Both the position numbers and the translations under genes were made by a program. The notes under the pieces are model-generated. The model ran no database searches and had not been told where the DNA came from. It was given only the letters and a program-made list of their open reading frames with translations. Of a DNA stretch of 13,624 nt, positions 1 through 8,391 are shown in pieces (the stretch's first letter is position 1; each line of letters starts with the position of its first letter). The DNA is from Lobulomyces angularis. Lineage: Eukaryota > Chytridiomycota > Chytridiomycetes > Lobulomycetales > Lobulomycetaceae. Location of the stretch: contig JADHYX010000089.1 of the NCBI GenBank assembly GCA_027604685.1, forward strand, positions 51,805-65,428. The letters run 5' to 3'.

Positions 1-206
1 AAAAAAAAAAAAAAATTGAATATTATAATATTTTTTACTACAAAAAAAAAAAAAAAACCAATTTATCTACATATAAGTATATACAATTTTTTTTTTTTTT
101 TTTTTTTTGGTTTAATCACAAATGTAAAAAATATACTCATTTTTTTGTTTTTACTTTACTGATATTTTAATTACCACTTCCATAGTACATCGATATTTTT
201 TTCTGT

Positions 207-2093
207 TTAAATTACTGCCATGGCTCTGTCAGCAGGTAGTGGAACACAAATCGATCTTTTTTTGCATTTGGAGCAGTCAAAAATCATCCTGAGTACGATA
301 AAATAAATCAAAAAAAATAATAAATTCTATTTTTTTACTTATAAATAAATCCGTCATTTGTTCGACTACAGCCAACAGGCTTTAAAAATTTTAATGGGCA
401 ATTACATGGATTTTTTCTACCAGAATGTTGTTTACCTATTACAAAAAAAATGTTTATCATTAGTATTCAGAAATACGATGGGATGTTATACCAGGATTTA
501 TGATGTGACAGTTTAAAGCAGTTATTGATTCAAAGTCACTTCTGTTACAATCTGGGCAAGTGAATGGAGGTCTAACAATAGGTGTTGTACTTTCAGCTGT
601 AGTAGTAATTTCAGCTGTAATTGTACTTTCAGCTGTAGTAGTAATTTCAGCTGTAATTGTACTTTCAGCTGTAATTTTATTTTCAGCTGTAATTGCATTT
701 TCAGCTGTAATTTTATTTTCAGCTGTAATTGCATTTTCAGCTGTAATTTTATTTTCAGCTGCGACTGTACTTTCAGCTGTAATCATATACATAAGATGTT
801 TTTTTCCTATACAACAAAATAGTTAAAAAAAATAAACATATGTAAGCACCTGGATTACTAATGTGCTTATTCAATCCTATTTCGCTAATAAACTTGTTAG
901 GACATATAGGACAGCAGAATGCTTTTTTCCTTTTATCGCCTAAATTTTTTAAATTTAAAAAGATAAGGTTAAAAGAACTATAAAAAAAAAAAAAAAAAAA
1001 AAGGAAATAGAAAAAAAAAATTAATACCTGTTTTAATTTTAAGATGTTGTTTTCCTATACAACAGATTATTTAAAAAAAAGAAAAACATATGGAAGTACC
1101 TGGATTACTAATATGCTCATTCAATCCTATTTCGCTAATAAACTTTTTACGACATGTAGGACAACAGAATGGTTTCTTCCTTTTATCGCCTAAATTTTTT
1201 AAATTTAAAAAGATAAGGTTAAAAGAACTAAAAAAAAAAAAAAAAGGAAATAGAAAAAAAAAATGTGATACCTGCATTAACTTTAAGATGTTGTTTTCCA
1301 ATACAACAAAATTAAAAAAAAATAAACATATGTAGTACCTGGGTGACTAATGTGCTCATTCAATCCTTTTTCGCTAATAAACTTTTTACGACATGTAGGA
1401 CAACAGAATGGTTTCTTCCTTTTATCGCCTAAATTTTTTAATAAAAGAAAAGGTTATAAGAATTTAAAAAAAAAAAAAAAAAAGAAAGGAATAGAACAAA
1501 AAGGAAAATACCTGGATTATTGTCTAGAAAAAGAGATGCAAGACTTCTTTCAATCAACGAAGTGATATTTGCTGGTGTAGTTGGTGCTGTTCTTGAAAAT
1601 TTTTCTATTTTGAATTCTTTTCCAGCAACCACAAGCTATCAAAAATAAAATTGTTTTTTTTTTTTTTTTGGTTTAAAAAAAAAAATTAAGATAATAAAAT
1701 AAAAAAAAAACCTGGTGTTTAATTATTTCTTCTCTTTCAAGTTCACTTTTTACATTTATATAACCTTCACCGATGCTAACACTGAAAGGAATTAAAAATT
1801 TTCATAGTTCAAAAAAAACAACAAAAATTTAGCAAATTAAAAAATTACCCAGCTGAATCCCTAAAAATTTCAGCATTAAGAAGTTCATATTCAGAAAATA
1901 TCAAATGCAGGTCTTTTTCATTCAATGACTGAGGCAAGTTGCTCAATTGTAATTCTTAACAAAAAAAAAAATTTATAAATTTAAAAAATTAAAAAAAAAA
2001 AATTGGAGTTGAACCATAAAGAGAATTTTCGGCATCATTAGGGGTTACCAGGACATAGTCATTACTACTTGAATCTGAATTGGCATCACTCAT
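207..2093 (-). CDS. RRM + tandem C2H2-like zinc-finger + ITAE-repeat protein (10 exons, ~380 aa)
   Basis: Hand-built spliced gene, likely RNA- or nucleic-acid-binding. Exons on the minus strand: 2093-2015, 1954-1849, 1781-1712, 1635-1512, 1428-1339, 1189-1100, 939-850, 806-492, 435-339, 288-207. All joins are GT..AG and in phase, giving 381 codons with stop. Residues 27-97 form an RRM: RNP2-like LQLSNLP (28-34) and RNP1-like GEGYINV (66-72). Residues 128-217 are three 30-residue units, each with CCPxC, 12 residues, then His. Residues 225-290 are eleven ITAExx hexapeptides. A fourth CPDC finger starts at 300, and the tail is Cys-rich (CNC, CSKC). The start at 2093 follows a T-rich leader; an in-frame ATG at 2186 is possible. 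If the last intron is not used, the protein stops at 335. I do not recognise the whole architecture. The RRM call is firm; function beyond nucleic-acid binding is unknown. Confidence 0.75.
586..783 (-). repeat. 18-bp coding minisatellite, 11 units (ITAExx hexapeptide)
   Basis: Eleven consecutive 18-bp units in exon 8 of the RRM/zinc-finger gene. The plus strand shows a recurring TTTCAGCTGTAATT core. They encode ITAEST, VAAENK, alternating ITAENK/ITAENA, then alternating ITAEIT/TTAEST. The alternation implies that later expansion used a 36-bp double unit. The array sits between the third finger and a Pro-rich stretch before the fourth finger, so it acts as a spacer. The plus-strand reading (FSAVIx repeats) is a shadow. 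Confidence 0.92.
850..1428 (-). repeat. Tandem duplication of a zinc-finger exon with its intron (3 copies)
   Basis: Three 90-bp exons (1428-1339, 1189-1100, 939-850) are nearly identical, and so is much of the intron sequence next to them. Exon ends recur every 250 and 239 bp. Each exon is exactly 30 codons and is flanked by phase-1 introns on both sides, so copies can be gained or lost without shifting the frame. The first-translated and middle copies differ by only two residues; the third-translated copy (939-850) is more diverged (CPICPNK instead of CPTCRKK). Confidence 0.9.
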
Positions 2094-2399
2094 GATGTAT
2101 TTTTTTTTTTCAGTAATTAAAAATTGCTGAAAAAATGCAACCTGCCTTAAACAATATTTGGATAAAGAATAATCAAAATCTTTCAAAGTTGAGAAAAAAA
2201 AAAAAAACGAAAATTAAAAAATTTTTCTTTTGTAGTTTTTTTGCCACCAAAAATTTTGCGGGTTTTATTAGGATTTTGTTTTTTAGAAACCCAATATTCT
2301 CAGAGAAAAATATGAAGAGTAAAGAAATTCAGAAACTAACTTTCTATCCAAAATAGCAATCTCTTGTAACAACCTGCTTAAGAAAAAAATTTTTTGTGG

Positions 2400-2489
2400 T
2401 TAGTTCTTTTTCAATCCTTCATAGTAATCATTTCCGGCTGCTGCCAAAGTAACTTCAATATCAGCTTTCGTCAAATATTTGCAATTTAA
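2400..2489 (-). other. Possible orphan terminal exon (30 codons)
   Basis: Minus-strand frame preceded by an acceptor-like TGTAG at 2494-2490 and ending in TAA at 2402-2400. The peptide contains YLTKADIEVTLAAAG and then DYYEGLKKN, which has ordinary protein composition and balanced codons, unlike the A/T runs around it. A second open stretch in minus frame lies just upstream at about 2516-2565 (CSTIVYICVLSG) and could be a preceding exon, but I could not find a start or a convincing splice chain. It may be the end of a small gene, a gene relic or chance. Confidence 0.3.
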
Positions 2490-2707
2490 CTACAGCTAAT
2501 AAAATAAAATATTAACGATTTCACTTCCACTAAGAACACAAATATAAACTATGGTACTACATCCGATTTCTGCAAAGCACTTATTCGCTTTTAGATTCTA
2601 CTGGGTTGGTAACGATTTGTTTGAAAATGCGGAATATTTAAAACTTTGTTACTTCTTCTCCACCTGGTAGATCATTGTGATGCTTTCAATAGACTAGTCA
2701 ATGAGGG

Positions 2708-2745
2708 AAAAAAAAAATTAAAAAAAAAATTAAAAAAAAAATTAA
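2708..2745. repeat. A-rich 12-bp simple repeat
   Basis: Three copies of a unit of about ten A followed by TT, directly in tandem. This is a plain microsatellite in non-coding DNA, one of many A/T runs in the window. Confidence 0.8.
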
Positions 2746-2853
2746 GGGAAACAAATGGGTTATTTAACAAAATTATTCAGTCACTAATCTAAAATTGATG
2801 CATTTATTTAAAAGGAAGAAAAAAAATATTTAAAAAAAAAATAAAAGAAGAAA

Positions 2854-3589
2854 CTAACACCTTCTCCAAATCAACCCAAAACTTTGAGTGCTTTTGAGTG
2901 AAACTAAGCTGCTGGTAATTTCACCAGAGGAACCTGCAGGTCCAGATATTCTCACCTGACTAAAAAAAACCTTAAATAAAAACAACTAAACTTTTGGTCT
3001 TTTTTACCTGTTTAGATTAAGCAGTGTGTTTCTTTTGCATTCGCTCCAGATAGTGGTATCATCAAATACTTTGGCAACAGAATATTCACCATTTTGCTCA
3101 GCGGTGAAGGTTTTATCTTTCTTTCCAGCATTAAGAGAACCTTCGAAATAAAATGCACTTGATTGTTGAGCTACTGCACCTACTGACAGCTTTAAATTTC
3201 CACTATAGTTTGCAGAACTCAAGGAAAATTGCCAACCTAACGCAAGAAGGAAATAATATATTAAAATATCGTATTTAGTAAATTACCCCCATTTAATATA
3301 TCAAACTGTATTGTAATTTGGCAGTTTTTGCGACTATCTACAACTGGGATTCCTGGGCCCATCTTTGCAGAGTATTCATTGAAGTATAAGGTAATTTTAG
3401 TATTTTGTTCTTCTAAACGCTCAGTAACTGAATCTTGAGGACATCCACTTCCGCCTACATTGTAAATTTAAATCACAAAAAATTAAGATAATTACCGTAA
3501 GTAATTTTTGCAATTGAAAGCTCATTTGGAGAAGGAGCTTGTGCAAAAACAAAAACTATAATAGAAAGAAGAACTAGTATCAATTTCAT
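2854..3589 (-). CDS. Secreted DUF4360 protein (4 exons, 198 aa)
   Basis: Exons on the minus strand: 3589-3496, 3454-3287, 3236-3008, 2959-2854. All joins are GT..AG with matching phases, giving 199 codons with a TAG stop. Residues 1-17 are a signal peptide (MKLILVLLSIIVFVFAQ). The mature part matches the DUF4360 pattern, known from fungal and bacterial secreted proteins of about 200 aa: ITYGGSGCPQ near residue 29, FNEYSA, then RKNCQITIQF, GWQFS, YSGNLKL, SAFYFEG, WSEC and LNLNSQVRISG. It ends with a Cys close to the C-terminus. Length is normal and all parts are present. Biochemical function of the family is unknown; the protein should act outside the cell. It is transcribed divergently from the secreted S41 protease at 4218, across about 630 bp that probably hold both promoters. 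Confidence 0.9.
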
Positions 3590-4217
3590 GTAAAAAATTT
3601 TAGATAAAACAAATTAATCAATAGTAGTTCAGTTTGAAAATCGAACTTTCAATTTTTTTTTTTAATTTTAAATAATTTCTTTAAATTTGTTTTTTTTGAA
3701 TACAAGAACAGTATTTGTTGCTTTTGTTGCCTGTTGTTTTGAGTGTCTGTTTTGAAGTTTTGTGGAAGCCAATTTCTTGCAATTTCCAAAAAGGCGCATT
3801 CAAGCGCTGCCGGGCGACCGCTCATTTCTGGAAACAGTTGGCGCCATCTCCTATTAATGCGCAGTGGAAAAAATAATGATGCGCAGGGGGACCTAGCTTG
3901 ATGCTTGATGATTTTTTTTTTTGCTGAAAAAATTTTAAATTTTTGTTCAAGTTATTTTTTTCCAACTTTTTTAATCTTTTTTTCTATAAATTTTTTTTAT
4001 TTTTATACAGCAAAAAAAAAAAATTAATTCAAATTTATTGTGCAAATGTTTTCAAGAATTAATTTTTTTTTTAAGTGTTTAAATGCGCAATGGAAGACGC
4101 TTTATCTTTGTTCTGTTGTGTTTTTGTTTATTATTTTTTATTTTTTTTTACAAAAAAATATGTTTAAAAATTATTAAAAAAAAAAAAAAAAAAAAATTAA
4201 ATTTATTTTTTAAAAGG
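3590..4217. promoter_or_regulatory. Divergent intergenic region with G/C-rich block and TGCGCA sites
   Basis: The region separates two genes for secreted proteins that are read away from each other. Within it, about 3791-3895 is strikingly G/C-rich for this window. It carries GGCGCA (3793), AGCGCT (3803), the palindrome GGCGCC (3840-3845) and the palindrome TGCGCA at 3858-3863 and 3880-3885. A third TGCGCA lies at 4084-4089, in a similar context (AATGCGCAGTGGA versus AATGCGCAATGGA). The rest is T-rich and could be 5' leader. A regulatory role is inferred from position, composition and recurrence. The ATG at 4083 opens a frame running into the protease exon 1, but through poly-A, so I prefer 4218 as the start. 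Confidence 0.45.
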
Positions 4218-7200
4218 ATGCAATTGATTTTGTTCATTGCCCTTTTATTGTTGACCGGAAATTGTCAATTTCATTACAATTTATACTCAAAAATAAAGCC
4301 TAATGTCAAATTTCCTACTTATACACCTGAACAGCGCTTATTGGTAGCTCAGCAAGCTAGTTATCTTTTTGATGTAAAAAAAAAAAAAAAAATAACTCAT
4401 TTAAAAGTTTAAATTGTTATTTTTTTTTAATAACATAAAAAATTTTTTTTTTTTTAAAAAAACACAATTAGATTTATGCCAACAAACAAAGCAAACTTGA
4501 AAATTATGGAGTTAATGCAGCAGCAGAAATTATTAAAATATTAAATACCGCAGAATCAATGAACGATACCGACTTCCATACCGCAATGTCTTCTTTATTT
4601 TTAAGTTTAAGAGATTTACACACCGATTACACCTTGCCTTTTCCTTATTACTGCTATCAAGCAGTGTTTCCCCTACAATTTTCTTTGGTAATAAATGAAA
4701 ATGTTACTAAATTTTAAAATATTTTGTTTAGGTGGAAAGCGAGGATATTGTTAATAATCCTGTAGTAGTGGTGGAATCTTTTGCATCTCCTGAAATTTTG
4801 AAATTTACTCCAGAAATCAAAGATAAAGTCAAAATTGGAGATATATTAGTATCAATTAATGGAAAGAGTTTTAAAGAAATTATTCAAGAAAAACTTAATT
4901 CTACAAGTAATGGTGCCAATCATTTCGGTGGTCAGCGTAACTTGTTAAACTATTTAAGTTTAAGGTCAGGAACAAAATATTTGTTACCTGAAGAAACTGA
5001 AGTTACATATGAATTGCGAAATGCAAACTCTGAAGTTTATAGTATTACTACTCCCATAGGTTTTTATTTTATTTTATTTTTTTACTCGTTTTAGAGAAAT
5101 TTAATACTAAAAATTTTTATTTTTCTTTAGTTGGAGGTACAAATAATCATTGTGAAGCACCACCAACGATTTCAAAGAGAAATCAATTAGCAAGTGAAGA
5201 AAATTCAGATTTAGAAATTCAATTTTCAAATACACAACAATTACCACCTGAAGTAAAATATCAATTAACCGACATGAAAAATGAAGAATTCATACAAATT
5301 TTAAAGTTATTTAACATCGGTTCTTCAGTTAAGTTAACTCCAACAAAAGTAAAGTTTCTTTCATTTTCAAAATTTCAATACCAAAACTCTACCATTGGAA
5401 TCATAAAATTAAGAGAATTCGCCAGTGACTCGATTTTAGGCATAGACGGAACAGTTAGATTGATCAGATCACTTTTACTAAAAGAGTTGCAAGATACTGA
5501 TGCTTTAATTTTTGATGTCAGAAATAACCCAGGTGGAAAAATTGACTTCGCTGATGCTATTCCTTTGTTATTTAGTAGAAATGCGAAACCAACTCAAGCT
5601 CGTGCTGTTGTTCACCCAATCAACAAAGATATATTTCTTGGACCAAATTTTGTTGGCACAGAGTAGGCAAAAACTGCAAAATCCATCTAATTGTTTTTTT
5701 TGTAGTTGGTATGATGCATATTCAAATGTAAAGGAAGGCGATAAGTACACCCAACCTAAAAACATACTGACTCCACTTAAATGGAATGATTATGGGGAAG
5801 CATATTTCAAACCTGTCGGTGTGTTGACAAACGCAAATTGTTACTCAGCTTGTGATATGTTTGCTGCCAATATGCAAGACAGTGCTGCTGCTAAAATATA
5901 CGGAGAAGACGCTACCACTGGTGCAGGAGGTGCCAATGTTGTTATACACGATTCCTATTTACGTGCAGTTTCAAAAAAATTTCAACAATTACCTAATTAT
6001 CAAGATTTTCGTGTTGGTTGGAGACAAACGGTGAGAACTGGGAAAAATAGTGGTAAGTTGGTAGAAGATATTGGAGTTTTAAGGTACTTCCTTTTTTGTT
6101 TTTCCTTTTTTCAATTAAATTTCTTTTTTGTTTTTAGCGACATGATTGTCAGACCAGTTGCAACAGATTTTTATGAAGATAAAGAAGTCAACTCCCAGTT
6201 ATTAACTATTGCAGCTGATTTGCTTACACTTTCTCAAAAGGAAGAAGTTTTTATATGTAAGTTTTTTTTTTATTTAAAAAAAAAAATATTAATTTTACAT
6301 AGTACAATAAGGATTATTTTAATAAAAAAAAAAAAATTATATTTTTTTAGTTTCTACAATTCCGCAATTAGAACTTGATGCTGAAATTGGATCTGTTGTG
6401 CCATTTGAAGTTTCCTTTTCTCGTTTAACAAAATTAACACTCTTAGATTCAATGGGAACGGTAACTGAGCAAGACTTTCCTAGTGGTGGAATAAGAAAAG
6501 CAATTTTGGCTACTCAAACTCCGACACTAGAAAAAATTTGGTCAAAGTATACTATTTTAGGAACTTTAAACGATAAGCAATTTGTCAAAACAAACCATTT
6601 TGTTAGATATATACCAAAAAAATCTGATTTCTTGAAATTAGAAAGCACTGTCGTTTGGGATCCAAACAATGCTCCTTATTCTGGCATATATAACAGAATG
6701 GATCTTCCAAGCTCAAGTGGTTGGAATTTTTTAAACGGGAAAGTAGTAATTGGAAATGGAATTAACTACGAAAATAATGTAAACAGTGCAATAACCTTTT
6801 TCCTTAATATACCTTTTCTTTCACCTGCCCCTGGATGTGTGAATCCATATTCGTAAAAGATTTTAAATTTTTATTTTTATTAATGTAATATTCCTTAATA
6901 AAAAAAAAAAAAAAACAGGGAATGGGCATGGTTGCAACAAGAACCTGCTTGGGAAAAAATATCTAAACAGTTCTTTAATACAAAACTATTAGTCTCCGAC
7001 ATGCTTATCTATGCCGAAGACACATACCTGGGACCGTTTTATGATCTAGCGAGGGAATGGGTAGCTATCCATCTAAATGTTGCAAACGGTGCTCTTCTCA
7101 CACCCTTAGCACAGCGAATGCTTCATAGAGCATACATTATTTTAAGAAATTATCACCGAGATTTTTCTAATGTAACCCTAGAATTCCAAGTTGAAGATAA

Positions 7201-7555
7201 CAATGAAATCTTTTCAATTGCTAAAATAATAAATATTTTGCAAGATTTCAACAATGGAATTACAGGCCCCCAATCCTGCTTGTCTTCAGTTAGACATCCT
7301 AAAATATATATTGATGCTGTTTTTGAAACCGAAAAAGAAGTTGATTTCTTAAATTTAAAAGTGTTCCATCCAAAATCCGGTATTGCGCAAAATTTGTGGA
7401 ATGATTCGGGAAATGGAAAAGTCAAAGGTGAATTTCAGTTATCAGATGATTTTTCAAACTCAAATGGTGTGGAAGTAACACTATCTTTCACTTCTGATTC
7501 GCAAGGTATAAAGGGTAGCGTTGTAATAAATAGAATAGAATTACGATACAATTAG
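4218..7555 (+). CDS. Secreted S41-family peptidase, CPAF-like (8 exons, 955 aa)
   Basis: Exons: 4218-4373, 4472-4687, 4732-5059, 5131-5662, 5706-6083, 6138-6256, 6351-6852, 6919-7555. All joins are GT..AG and in phase, totalling 2868 nt. Residues 1-17 are a signal peptide. Residues 94-105 hold the LRDLHTDY block with His102. A PDZ-like stretch lies at about 130-170 (VKIGDILVSINGK). The S41 core includes ALIFDVRNNPGG (358-369), the nucleophile region NCYSACDMF with Ser458, and LVEDIGVL with Glu531. This His/Ser/Glu set matches the arrangement known for chlamydial CPAF and related fungal S41 proteins, rather than the Ser/Lys pair of classical tail-specific proteases; that reading is inference. 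About 400 more residues follow, with no motif I recognise. It probably cleaves extracellular proteins; the target is unknown. The gene looks intact. Confidence 0.88.
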
Positions 7556-7720
7556 ATATAATATATGTATCTAGTAGAAAAAATTGAAAATGAAAAATTA
7601 ATAGTAGATATATTAAACCTGTAATATTACAAAAATATAAAAAAAAAAATTTTTAAAACGAAAAAAATTAAGAGAAAATGTATAATTGGGCATTATCTAA
7701 CATGGCGTATTTTTAAAAGG

Positions 7721-7731
7721 TGGCAATAAAT
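7721..7731 (+). repeat. Left inverted terminal repeat
   Basis: TGGCAATAAAT, matched in reverse complement at 9195-9205. It is followed directly by GTCTAAATT, which recurs inverted near 9160-9170 on the right side. Confidence 0.5.
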
Positions 7732-7753
7732 GTCTAAATTTTTTTTCTAATAA

Positions 7754-7790
7754 TTTTTGAATTTTTGAATTTTGAATTTTGAATTTGAAA
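7754..7790 (+). repeat. Iterated GAATTTT repeats inside the left end of the element
   Basis: Four to five copies of a 6-8 bp unit (GAATTTTT, GAATTTT, GAATTTT, GAATTT) follow the left terminal repeat. They could be transposase binding sites, or slippage in A/T-rich DNA. The right end has only one similar GAAATTC. Confidence 0.5.
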
Positions 7791-7830
7791 TTAAAATTAT
7801 CATTTAAATAAAAAAACTTAATATGTAATA

Positions 7831-8367
7831 ATGGCACAAATTAATATGAATGGAAAGCAATCTTTTTTATTAAATGATATAAAACAACACATAGCAAAAG
7901 GTGGAAATGTTACTCATATTTTAAACGTCAAAGTTTCTAATCAACCTGAAAATAAAGGTGGGAGTCGTATTAGACAACTCATTTTCAATCGTATCAATAA
8001 TATTCCTATTACTATTAATGTTGATGGTACTGATGTTACTGTTACTTGGAGATCAAATGCTGTTTCTAGTTCTGCTTATTATCATTCAAATAATATCTTT
8101 ATTGATACTATTGTAAAAAAACATACAAAACTACTTTTAAGAACTGTTTTAGGTATGTTAAATAAAGAGTTGTCAATTTATAAAAAAAAATTATTTTTAG
8201 GAGTTATTGATAATGCAGTAGGTGGAGTGTTTGCGAACGGTACTACTGGTTTAGCCTTTATTGTTACAAAACCATTGGTTAGAGAAGTGGTTCTTGTTGA
8301 TGATGATGCTGATATTATTTTTCAACAAGATGAAGATGAATTAGATGTTAATGAAGAACAATTGTAA
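7831..8367 (+). CDS. Unknown protein carried by the element (178 aa, or 162 aa if spliced)
   Basis: Open from ATG 7831 to TAA 8365-8367. I do not recognise the family. It starts with a polar segment, has a Gly/Ser/Arg stretch (KGGSRIRQL, about residues 42-50), a β-rich middle (ITINVDGTDVTVTW, about 65-78) and a strongly acidic tail (VDDDADIIFQQDEDELD). Positions 8153-8200 look exactly like an intron: GTATGT donor, TTTTTAG acceptor, 48 nt, no stop and a length divisible by three. Both the retained and the spliced version are therefore readable; splicing would join RTVL to GVIDNAVGG. It has no signal peptide or membrane segment. It converges on the transposase relic and lies within the same inverted repeats, so it is probably an accessory or regulatory gene of the element (inference). 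Unlike the transposase, it is undamaged. Confidence 0.7.
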   Translation: MAQINMNGKQSFLLNDIKQHIAKGGNVTHILNVKVSNQPENKGGSRIRQLIFNRINNIPITINVDGTDVTVTWRSNAVSSSAYYHSNNIFIDTIVKKHTKLLLRTVLGMLNKELSIYKKKLFLGVIDNAVGGVFANGTTGLAFIVTKPLVREVVLVDDDADIIFQQDEDELDVNEEQL

Positions 8368-8391
8368 TATAATAATTTATTTATTTAGATA

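Larger units (their letters stand above)
2094..2853. other. Intergenic region, mostly non-coding
   Basis: The stretch lies between the start of the RRM/zinc-finger gene and the end of the DUF4360 gene, both on the minus strand. It should contain the promoter of the former and the 3' end of the latter. It is rich in A and T runs and has stops in all frames apart from one short candidate exon at 2400-2489. I see no RNA gene. Confidence 0.5.

Noticed and set aside
1..120. Poly-A/poly-T tracts as a telomere or retroelement tail
   Set aside because: Similar runs occur throughout the window, inside introns and spacers, with no telomeric unit or adjoining retroelement gene.
560..826. Plus-strand hydrophobic frame with FSAVIx repeats, like a membrane protein
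   Set aside because: It is the opposite-strand shadow of the ITAExx minisatellite, whose minus-strand frame fits the spliced gene.
3791..3905. tRNA or other RNA gene in the G/C-rich block
   Set aside because: No cloverleaf, no B-box-like GGTTC, and the stems I could draw are short.
4083..4217. Upstream ATG (MRNGRRFIF...) as the start of the S41 protease
   Set aside because: The frame runs through a long poly-A (poly-Lys) stretch and a second hydrophobic segment. The ATG at 4218 gives a normal signal peptide immediately.
5568..5765. Minus-strand frames inside the protease gene and similar antisense frames elsewhere
   Set aside because: They overlap well-supported exons, have no family signature and no own splice or start context.
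7554..7576. TAGATA...TATCTA hairpin at the end of the protease gene as a terminator
   Set aside because: A 6-bp A/T stem is weak, and hairpin terminators are not expected for eukaryotic protein genes.
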